Shown: positions 20,643 through 27,542 of the stretch, in pieces | Position numbering within the stretch: position 1 is the first letter of the stretch | Layout: each line of letters starts with the position of its first letter | Source of the DNA: Elysia crispata | Taxonomy: Eukaryota > Mollusca > Gastropoda > Plakobranchidae | Length of the DNA stretch: 64,000 nucleotides | NCBI GenBank assembly: GCA_033675545.1 | Contig: JAWDGP010005064.1 | Coordinates: 35,201-99,200, forward strand | Direction: 5' to 3' | Made by a program: the position numbers and the translations under genes | Notes under the pieces: generated by a model | What the model was told of the DNA's origin: nothing | What the model saw: only the letters and a program-made list of their open reading frames with translations | Databases searched by the model: none

Positions 20643-20997
20643 AAACGAGAAGAAGGTCGCCGCGGGGCGTGCCGGCGCCGTCGCCAGGAAAGCCAAGTCG
20701 GAGCGACTTGAGAGGGAACTCGCGGAAGCCAAGGAGGCTCTGCGGGATCCCGCGTTCGTGGCCGACCCGCCCGCCCCGGAAGCCGCCCCAGAAGAAGCTC
20801 CGATCCGCGACAAAAAACAAGAAGGCTCTATGTTATATTTGGGCGCACTGGTGGCCGCTGTAGGGGGGCTGATCTATTGGTCTAAGTTTAACCGCGCAGA
20901 ACCGCCGCAGCCAAAGGAGAAAAAGACCACCCTGAAAAACAGCGCGGGTCCTGCTCAGCAATTAAAGGTTGCACACAATCCCCACTATATGGAATAA
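20458..20997 (+). CDS. Small protein with PAETT/KQVETT repeats and C-terminal membrane segment
   Basis: ATG at 20458 is preferred (MNSKYSNVSPPAE); an in-frame ATG at 20425 is possible. Stop TAA at 20995-20997; 179 residues. Low-complexity repeats of PAETT and KQVETT at about residues 10-50 lead to a basic helical stretch (KKVAAGRAGAVARKAKSERLERELAEAKEA), a Pro/Ala-rich linker, a single hydrophobic segment (MLYLGALVAAVGGLIYWS) at about 135-152, and a basic tail. The VAAGR...A..A+ motif recurs in small proteins of related elements. The first 185 bp overlap the previous gene in a different frame. It is possibly a minor membrane or DNA-binding virion protein; the function is unknown. Confidence 0.7.
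   Translation: MNSKYSNVSPPAETTTPAETTTLADTSKQVETTTPAETTKQVETTKQVEPQPALRVTAPPSKNEKKVAAGRAGAVARKAKSERLERELAEAKEALRDPAFVADPPAPEAAPEEAPIRDKKQEGSMLYLGALVAAVGGLIYWSKFNRAEPPQPKEKKTTLKNSAGPAQQLKVAHNPHYME
20490..20615 (+). repeat. Tandem GGCGGAGACAACCA-type repeats in overlapping frames
   Basis: Imperfect units of 15-30 bp built from GGCGGAGACAACCA and GCAGGTGGAGACAACCAAGC. One frame reads Gly-Gly-Asp-Asn repeats and the other Pro-Ala-Glu-Thr-Thr repeats, both open throughout. Confidence 0.8.
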
Positions 20998-21004
20998 CAA
21001 CACC

Positions 21005-21238
21005 ATGGCTTCGATTGACGGAAAAGCTATAACGAATGCACTGTACCATGCCGCCCTTGTCAGCGGGCTTTCGATAGGGTATGCTAAGCTAACCCAGATG
21101 GCCATAAAGGGGGGCTTACCAAAACTCGACACGACGGCGCGCGATGCCGGGATAATGCTTCTGGATGTCTCGCTTGCTATTTTAACTAAGGACGAGTTAA
21201 TTAAACGTGGGATTATTCCCTCTAATATTTCTCCGTAG
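21005..21238 (+). CDS. Small conserved protein of the virus-like element (77 aa)
   Basis: ATG at 21005 (MASIDGKAITNALYHA), stop TAG at 21236-21238. The start is 7 bp after the previous stop. The sequence alternates hydrophobic helices (ALYHAALVSGLSIGYAKL; GIMLLDVSLAILTKDELI) with the motif KLDTTARDAG between. I recognise the family as a conserved small gene in this gene order in related elements. Two amphipathic or membrane-inserting helices suggest a holin-like or minor virion membrane protein, but that is conjecture. The frame is intact. Confidence 0.75.
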   Translation: MASIDGKAITNALYHAALVSGLSIGYAKLTQMAIKGGLPKLDTTARDAGIMLLDVSLAILTKDELIKRGIIPSNISP

Positions 21239-21245
21239 TAGCACA

Positions 21246-21677
21246 ATGGCAGGGGCTAGCATCGCGATGATGGTCGGAGGCGCCATCGTGAACGCTCTGG
21301 CGTTCTCGGGGAGCAGCTACTACTTTTCAAAACTCGACAAAAATAATTCAGAAAAAGAACAGAAAAGACACAACAAGGCCGTAGAGCAGCTGAACGAAGC
21401 CCAGGCTCAGTGGTCTAATAGGCGTTCTGAACGCCTTGACTGGATCAACAAAAAGCTCCAGGAACAAAACCAGGCAGTCCAGGACTTTCAGAGCGCCGAA
21501 GCGGCATGGCGTGAGTACACCCGCGTCACTGGGGAAATTCTCGACCCGCTAGAGCCCGAGCCCCAGCTTTCCGACTTCTATACACCGAGCAGCGCCCAAA
21601 AAGACCGCGAGATTTCATTTGTTATCGGGGGTATGGTAGTAACCGGCCTTGTTGCATACTATATCGCTAGAAGATAG
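21246..21677 (+). CDS. Small conserved protein with terminal membrane segments and central coiled coil (143 aa)
   Basis: ATG at 21246 (MAGASIAMMVGGAIVNALAF), 7 bp after the previous stop; stop TAG at 21675-21677. The N-terminal hydrophobic segment (residues 4-22) ends in SGSSYYFSKL. A highly charged coiled coil follows (KEQKRHNKAVEQLNEAQAQW; RSERLDWINKKLQEQNQAVQ), then a conserved DPLEPEPQLSDFY motif, and a C-terminal hydrophobic segment (FVIGGMVVTGLVAYYIARR). This family is strongly conserved in related elements. The two membrane ends with a rod between them suggest a structural role. The function is unknown and the frame is intact. Confidence 0.78.
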   Translation: MAGASIAMMVGGAIVNALAFSGSSYYFSKLDKNNSEKEQKRHNKAVEQLNEAQAQWSNRRSERLDWINKKLQEQNQAVQDFQSAEAAWREYTRVTGEILDPLEPEPQLSDFYTPSSAQKDREISFVIGGMVVTGLVAYYIARR

Positions 21678-21713
21678 TCGGTTAGACCCCAATTTTTCCG
21701 GTCTATATACGCG

Positions 21714-22094
21714 ATGGGTCTTCCTGAAGAGTTATACTTTGCAATCCTTTCGGTTGGGCACAGCGCTCGCCGCCACAAAATTCCCGGTTTCCGCACAGTA
21801 ATCGATATCGCGCAGACCTCGCTCGAGATTTGGCGGTCGAATGAGAGAGCGGCAATAAGTTTCGCCGCAAAAGTTTTGACTGGCCCGACGAACCTCCGAG
21901 AAATAACTGGGCGGCTGCCCGAGCCCTTAGCATCGGAGTGTTGGAGGTTGGTTGAAATTCTGGAATACATGGCAAGTCTTGTCAATGGACTCTCGCCTGT
22001 CGAGGATTTACTACAGCCCGGGAGGCTACTGGAAAGGAATTGCCGCCATCAAGAAGCTGGCGTCTGCAGCAGGGGTCCCTCTCGATGCGGCTAA
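21714..22094 (+). CDS. Uncharacterised 126-aa protein upstream of the integrase
   Basis: ATG at 21714, stop at 22094. TCTATATACGCG lies directly upstream (about 21702-21713), a TATA-like box very close to the ATG. The product begins MGLPEELYFAILSVGHSARR and is helical and neutral; I do not recognise it. The last 37 codons overlap the integrase start (21985) in another frame, and the C-terminal residues there are probably unconstrained. Antisense frames in the same place are equally long, so its coding status rests only on position and the upstream box. Confidence 0.45.
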   Translation: MGLPEELYFAILSVGHSARRHKIPGFRTVIDIAQTSLEIWRSNERAAISFAAKVLTGPTNLREITGRLPEPLASECWRLVEILEYMASLVNGLSPVEDLLQPGRLLERNCRHQEAGVCSRGPSRCG

Positions 22095-22986
22095 GAACTG
22101 GCTGAAGAAACAAGCCATCTGGCAGATCTACCTACCTGCGCCGCGGCACATACCAAGACCAAAGTTTGATGTCCAGGTGCCAAATGAGGTCCATCAAGCC
22201 GACCTCCTTTTCCTTCCCCACGACCGCGTGGGACGGAAGACCTATAAGTACGCCCTGACCGTAGTCGACATCGCCTCGCGGTACAATGAGGCCGAGCCGC
22301 TGACCACCAAGGGCGCAGCAGAGGTCGCCGATGCCCTGTCTCGCATCTAAAAACGGGGGCCTTTGACGTGGCCCAAGATGCTGCAGGTGGACCCTGGACG
22401 CGAATTTATGGGGGCAGTTAGCCAATTCCTTGCTAGGCACAACGTCGAGGCCAGGCGCGGCCGGGTCGGTTCCCACCGGGACCAAGGAATCGTGGAGCGG
22501 TGGAACAGAACTCTGTCTGAGAGGCTCTTCGGCCACCAGTACGCCCAGGAGATGCGACTGCCTGTTGGTGAACGATCCACAGAGTGGGTGCGGCGGCTGC
22601 CTGCGGTTGTCTCTGCTCTGAATGGAGAGGTCACCCGGCTGACCGGTAAGCGACCTTCTAAGGCCATCCGGGCAGAGTCTGTGAGTGGAAAGCCCTCTTC
22701 TACGGTTCCCGGCCGCCCTGTTGGACTTCAAGAGCAGAAGCTCCCTTCGGGGGTCGGTGTTCGCTTCCTCTATCAGCCTGGCGAACTCGAAGGTGGGCTG
22801 CGTCGCGCCACTGACCCTGTGTGGTCCCTCCGGGTGTACCGGCTAGGGCGCTCCGTGGCGAAAAGCGGGGCTCCTGTTATGTATTACCTCATAGACGGGC
22901 CTCCTCGCGGGTTCGTACGTGAAGAACTACTGGTAGTCCCCTCTGATACACAGCAGCCTCCGCGTCGTCTTATATCTTCGGTATAG
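21985..22986 (+). pseudogene. Retroviral-type DDE integrase, interrupted by one nonsense codon
   Basis: Preferred ATG 21985 (MDSRLSRIYYSPGGYWKG), end 22986; about 333 codons. An N-terminal helical domain (YYSPGGYWKGIAAIKKLA...AKNWLKKQAIWQIYLP) precedes an rve-type catalytic core. The three acidic residues are in EVHQADLLFLP, LQVDPGREF and DQGIVERWNR, the last two about 35 residues apart. A C-terminal SH3/chromo-like beta domain ends with PPRGFVREELLVVP. An in-frame TAA at 22348-22350 falls between the first and second acidic residues, where the surrounding frame reads straight through on both sides, so this copy cannot make full-length integrase. Nothing else is obviously wrong. It would have cut the TIR ends and joined them to staggered target DNA. 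Its stop lies 2 bp from the stop of the opposing helicase gene. Confidence 0.88.
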
Positions 22987-22988
22987 AC

Positions 22989-24488
22989 CTAGATGGAGTC
23001 AAAGAGGTCTTGCAACTGGCCTGCCGAAACATTCCCCGGGGGTTCCCCATCATTTTTTGTTGCTTCGCAATGGGTGAGTGCCGCGGCTCTTCGTTTTCGG
23101 TTACACTCGAGGCATGCTAGCCGCACGTTGTCACGTGTATGGCCCTTTGCGTTGTCGATCCGGTCGACGCTGAACTGCCGCGTGTCCTTTGGCTCATAGC
23201 ACCAGAGGAGGTCGATGTTGCAGGAAGCACACCAGTTGCTCTGTTTCTCCTTCAGAGCTTCGACGTCCTTTATACGAAGACGAAGGTTGCACTTAAGCCT
23301 TTTGGCGGCGTCAACGCGCTTGTAGGCCTGAAGCTTCCGGCCGATGTTCTTGCGGGCAACAGCCTCGTCGTAAACCGGCGGGGGGCGGCCGTCGGCATCT
23401 GGTGGGGGGCAGCACCGGGCGAGCTGGTTGAGGTACTGGACTCGAGAGACAGCCAAGTACGCGAGATTGCTCCACTGGATGTAGTCGTCGACGATCCAGA
23501 TCTTCTGTGGATCTTTGATGGTCAGGCCTTGGCTGCTGTGCACGGTCATGGCGTAGCCCAAGGCCCAGTTTTGCCCCCATTTGCCATCTAGGACCTCCTG
23601 TGCTGTCTCTACAGACACCTCCACCACATCATTCAGAACCAGTTCCTGCTGATCTGGTTGGCCGTCGTCGACTAGCAGGGGCCCGGGGATTGTCACAAGG
23701 ACGTTTTGGAGACGAGTGTCCCGAGGCCGGTAGAGAAGCGGGACTGGTTCGTCCGGGAAGGCTTCTTTGTGGCGCTCGAACAGAAGCTTCTGGGCTTGGT
23801 CACGCGGGGCCTTGCGAGTGACGAGGATCAAGTCGCGGGGTTGCCAATCGTCAACAAAGTCGGTCCAGCCCCGGCACTGGGGTAGAGCCTTGCGCATCTC
23901 CTTGCACTGGACCCTGTCGGGCTGCAACCTGATAGCCCACTTAAGGGCCTTCAGCTTGTCGCACCTGCTTCGGTGGTCGACAGTGATCTCTTCGTAGTAG
24001 TCACAGCGCTCCTTGAGCCAAACGTGCGGTGATTCCCCCGCAATAGGCTGGGGCTGCCCCTGGTCACCGCAGCAAATAACCTGAACACCTCTCTGGTCAA
24101 GCCAAAATAGAAAGGTCTCGAGCGCGGGCCTGGGGACCGTGCAGACCTCGTCCCAAATGATCACGCGGGGGATAAACTTCTGACCCATGCGGTCCGGAGT
24201 CCACTCTGCCTGGCCCGACCACCTAAAGAAGCTGTGATACGTCTGTGCGTCGACACCCCTGGACCTCATCTCCTTGGCCAGGCGGTGGGTAGGGGCGAAG
24301 ACGAGAGGCTTTCTCCCGCGGAACAGCTCATTGGCTCGCGTGGTCTTACCTGAGCCGCCGCCGCCGTTGAGATAGCTCAGAGCATGCCTGGTGAGCGGAT
24401 CAGCATGGGACGGCGCGGTGCTGTCGGCGACGTCGTTGCTGGCGCCCCAGTGCTCGGGTTTGGGCTCGTACGCAGCGTGTCTTGGGGG
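22989..24488 (-). pseudogene. SF1 helicase domain with C-terminal HNH-like nuclease, 3' part of the polymerase-helicase gene
   Basis: The frame is open from 24488 (after an in-frame TAG at 24491-24489) to the stop at 22989. Motif I (Walker A) is GGGGSGKTT at about 24330-24355, upstream of the first ATG in this frame (24269). Motif II is VIIWDE, motif III VICCGDQGQPQPIAG, motif V MTVHSSQGLT and motif VI YLAVSRV, a Pif1/RecD-like SF1 set. From about 23231 to 23084 the protein has CASC, then FSVDRIDNAKGHTRDN, then CLECNRKR, an HNH/zinc-binding nuclease-like arrangement (C-x2-C...C-x2-C). Because motif I is upstream of any ATG and joined to the polymerase tail by a frame change near 24485-24492, this was probably one polypeptide with the polymerase. 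Such a protein would unwind DNA at the fork; the HNH-like tail may nick DNA or only bind zinc. Confidence 0.83.
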
Positions 24489-24490
24489 CT

Positions 24491-26743
24491 AAAGATAGTT
24501 TCGCCTTTGTCCCGCCACTGGGCCGGTGCGACGAGGGGAAGTACCTTTTCTCCAAGGAGGCAGTCCAGACATGTTTCGGCTTCGCAGCTGCAAATCTGCG
24601 GGGCGATATAAGCGTCAACGCCGTAGAGCTTGTGAAGGGCTGTCTTTTTCATGTATATGCTGTCTGTGGCCACGCGGACAGCCTCACTGGGCGCGAAACG
24701 TCGCAGCATCTCAAGAAGGTTAATGTGCGCATAAGCCAGCATACTAGCCCTGAGATGGGCAAACTGGGGCTGGCTGCCGTCGTAGTATGTGAGGATCCAA
24801 CCAACCGGACACTGTTCAGGGGCACCTACCAGGGTTCCACTCTGCCGGCAATCACTAACGAGAAAGTCGAGTTCGCCTTGGTCCGTGACAAGTCGGCGTG
24901 TGAGCCTCCTGCCGTCGGCTTTGGCGCCCTGTGTAAACTTTCCGATGACGGAGCACGTCTGGTCCCTAGAATCAGGGAGCCACACCTCCGTCTGCTTCTT
25001 GAAGGCAACGATGGCCTCAGCGACCTGGAGCTTGGCCAGAAGGCCCGTCTCGACCATATAGGCAAGAAGAGGAATGGGTGCCCACTTTTTTTCCTGGAAA
25101 TGCGAGCCGAACCACGCTGCCACAACAGGATGAAGGTCGACGGCGAACTGCCAGCTGCTGACCTGGGCGAAGCCGGTGCCGATGTCGACCGGCAGTGGGC
25201 CGTTGACAGCGACGCGGGTCATGCGGTGTCTTGGGTGGCCGAAGCGCTGGAACCATGGCGCGGCCTCTCCTTGCCCTGGAAGCTCGCGGGATAGCAGGCT
25301 TTCATGTCGATACTGACCACTTCGTTGACGTGGTAGTCGGGGCGTTCCAGAGACCGCCGTGACCATGTTCCACGCACGCAGCTTGCACAATGTCGAGGAG
25401 GTTGACAGGCGTGGGCTTCCAGGCGTTTTTTTCGCGCGTCACGACGCTCGCGGCGTGGTTCTCACCGAAGACCCTTCCCGCCAGGGCTTCGGGATCCTCT
25501 AGTGCTAAGTGGCGGCACATCTCAAGAAGACTGTTATGAGTCTCTTGCGTCCTGAAGGTCCGCCCGTCCTCGAGAACGAACTGGTCGACCGTGAGGCGCT
25601 TGTTTTGCCCCCCTCCCAAGACCCAGACGGCCTTCGGTTCGCCTTGCGTTGCTTCCTGGATTGCGGCCGAGACGTCGCCTTTATAGATGGCGATTTCGCG
25701 GGTTTGGCGAAAGTGGAGATCAGCCCCCCAGGCGTGTCCGTTGTGGAGCGTGAGCTCTATTGTTTTCCACCCGCTATGCTGGTACTTCCTTGAGTTGTAA
25801 AGGTCAGCTCCAGTAATGTCCCTGACGATGACCGCCCGCTTAAGGATTTTCTCAAGCTCGGCAACGTCCCGGAGGGTGGCGCCATCGTCATGCACTCGAG
25901 CCTCCCACTGGGCGATCTTCTCGCGCCTTTCAGGGGTGAGACCCTGGCCCCTCTGTGCCCCATCAAAGTGCTTGATGACTCTCTGGGCGACACAGTTAAG
26001 GTCTCCATCTCGCATCGGATCGAGGTTCCTCTCGTCGGGCTCGCGGATGGGATAGAGACCGTACACGACCGCACTTACCGGGTAGGCGTTGACGTAGTAC
26101 AGTCGGTCAATCCCCTCCAAAGCGCCGGGCAGCGTTTCTGGGGTAACCTCGACGACCTCACCACCCCGGGTTCGACCCTGTCTCAAGGGAGCAAAGCCGT
26201 CCTCGTAGACCCACACGCCCGGGGCTTGCTCACGCAGAAATTTGACCTTAACGAGGAACTTTCCGTCAGATAATTTATTAAGAACCTCCGTGGCCCTTTC
26301 CGCGGTCAAAGTGTAGTCACTGACGATATTTCCGCCACGGATGCTAATATTAGAACCCACGACGACGTCGCCGAATTCGTAAGGGTCAGGAATCTCCTGC
26401 CTCCAAGAGCTAAAAGCGTGGGCGGCGCCCTCACGACGATGTTGAGCCTTGGCTCGCCGTAGCAGCCGGCCAGCTTCCCCTTCAAGCTGGCCAGCACTTG
26501 TTGGCGTGTCAAGGTCAAAGTCATCAGCTTCGATCTTGTTTAGGCGAGAGAACTCGTCTTCTAAGTTTTTGGCGCCTTGTCTCCGGGCGTCGTTGGCCTT
26601 GGATCGGCCATGGCCGTTTTGTATCGGTCGAGAGTCTCCCGTAGGCCCTGGAGGGCCACCCGGGATCGAGGATATTTTGGTCGAATGCCGGTAGCGGCTA
26701 CATACTCTTCTTGAAGTTGTCTCGCTCTTGCGGCGTGTGCCAT
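24491..26743 (-). pseudogene. Family B DNA polymerase (protein-primed type), frame-shifted
   Basis: Start ATG at 26743-26741 (MAHAARARQLQEEYV). The frame changes at least four times: near 26595-26615, near 25315-25345, near 25245-25262, and at about 24490 where the helicase frame begins. The first long segment (to 25302) has RDGDLNCVAQRV, DVAELEKILKRA and HNGHAW, a Cys/His arrangement that recalls OTU-like cysteine proteases. Polymerase motif A (SIDMKACYPASFQG) is found only in the third frame, at 25259-25317. The next segment (about 25262 to 24490) has GKFTQGAKADGRRLTRRL, a motif B-like basic block, motif C as RVATDSIY (the catalytic aspartate codon at 24664-24662), and a CSCEAETCLDC zinc-binding cluster. 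The combination fits protein-primed polymerases of Polinton-like elements. All motifs except frame continuity are present, so decay is recent. Confidence 0.82.
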
Positions 26744-26751
26744 ATTCAAAA

Positions 26752-26847
26752 GGATATACCTAGCGCATACAATGTTTCATGTTCATAAATAATTAATTGG
26801 TGGTTGGATGCATGTGCCATGTCCAGATGGATATACCTAACGCATAC
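26752..26847 (-). promoter_or_regulatory. Duplicated TATA-like element upstream of the polymerase gene
   Basis: GGATATACCTA.CGCATAC occurs at 26752-26770 and 26829-26847, and each copy is followed on the minus strand within about 15 bp by an ATGGCACA. Read on the minus strand it is GTATGCG.TAGGTATATCC. The copy nearer the gene leads to the polymerase ATG (26743); the farther copy leads to an ATG at 26820-26818 whose frame stops after 24 codons. This looks like a duplication of promoter plus gene start about 77 bp apart. Confidence 0.5.
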
Positions 26848-26856
26848 CAAGTCGCT

Positions 26857-27135
26857 CTAATTGGTAATTTCGATGGTAGCCAGACGCCGAAACTCTTCCA
26901 TAAAGATGCGCTGCTTTTCTCGCCGGGCCCGCGCATGAAAGCGGCCAACACCACAACTCCTGCACAGAGCCAGGGATGTTCTGACCGCTACACCACATGA
27001 AGTGCAGGAAAACGTGCCCCCTCCCTTGGCTAGTCGGGCGTTATGCACTCTACAAAACACCCCTATGCAACTTCGGTTGCACATCTCGCCCTTCGTTCCC
27101 AGCAGTAGCCACGTGCAACTGTTTATCCCCCTCAT
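26857..27135 (-). CDS. Small putative zinc-binding protein (92 aa)
   Basis: ATG at 27135-27133, stop at 26857. It contains clustered cysteine and histidine pairs: CNRSC, then CRVHNARLAKGGG, then CTSCGV and CRSCGV, spaced like two small zinc ribbons. A basic C-terminal helix (RARREKQRIFMEEFRRLATIEI) follows. The cysteine pattern is what argues for a real gene, since its antisense frames show nothing comparable. A transcription or DNA-binding role would fit but is inference. It lies at the right end, just inside the TIR, on the same strand as the polymerase gene and upstream of it. I recall similar zinc-ribbon proteins in relatives, without a name. Confidence 0.6.
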   Translation of the reverse strand: MRGINSCTWLLLGTKGEMCNRSCIGVFCRVHNARLAKGGGTFSCTSCGVAVRTSLALCRSCGVGRFHARARREKQRIFMEEFRRLATIEITN

Positions 27136-27278
27136 GGTAATACTTAGCTATACTCTAGCATATATTTCCATTTCATTTAAATGAATAACCGGTGATTATG
27201 TGGAGCCCCTAGGCCGGCACGGGGCGGGGGGCCGTCCTCCGGGGCTCCGCGCGACCATAACCCTGGTTCTATTTTTGG
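27136..27278. other. Right-end non-coding spacer
   Basis: Between the zinc-ribbon gene's start and the inner edge of the right TIR. It includes an AT-rich part (27140-27185, with TATATTTCCATTTCATTTAA) that could be the promoter of the zinc-ribbon gene, and a GC-rich part (27195-27260) with GGCACGGGGCGGGGGGCCG. No gene is seen. Confidence 0.55.
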
Positions 27279-27542
27279 TCTGTCTTCCGATTTTTTTCTG
27301 TAGGCCGGGCGTGATTTTCGTACATGCAGAAATGGGGTAATTGTGTATGTAGGCCGGGCGTGATTTTCGTACATGCAAAATTGGGGTAATTGTGTATGTA
27401 GATGTGGTATGTTTTACGTGCATTCATGAGAGTGTGTAGGCCAGGTACATTTTGCGTACGAAAATAATTGGGATCTTCGATGTACGAGTGCTGGGAGCCG
27501 CGGATTGCCGAACTAAGTGGTATGATCACCCCCCCTGCTGCT
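27279..27542 (-). repeat. Right terminal inverted repeat of the virus-like element
   Basis: Reverse complement of 11842-12160 with two instead of three 49-bp internal units. The outermost bases are CCTGCTGCT, mirroring AGCAGCAGG at the left. It is followed by the duplicated target ACCCA at 27543-27547. Confidence 0.95.

Larger units (their letters stand above)
11842..27542. mobile_element. Polinton/adintovirus-like integrated virus-like element, 15.7 kb
   Basis: A gene-dense, comparatively GC-rich insert bounded by inverted repeats of about 264-319 bp and a 5-bp target duplication in satellite DNA. It carries the set expected of a midsize linear double-stranded DNA virus that integrates: major capsid protein, penton-like protein, fibre-like protein, packaging ATPase, DDE integrase, family B polymerase and helicase, plus small membrane proteins. 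Several genes are broken by single lesions while the capsid genes stay open, so this copy is no longer autonomous but not old. The gene content places it near Polintons/Mavericks, adintoviruses and Polinton-like viruses. From memory, similar sets occur in coral, hydrozoan, bivalve and Rhizophagus assemblies, but I cannot assign a named family. Confidence 0.93.

Noticed and set aside
20304..20813. 169-codon minus-strand frame through the GGCGGAGACAACC repeats
   Set aside because: Repetitive Val/Ser/Thr composition produced by the repeats; antisense to two better supported genes.
24482..25294. 270-codon plus-strand frame opposite the polymerase
   Set aside because: Antisense to polymerase motifs B and C and the zinc cluster; no independent features.
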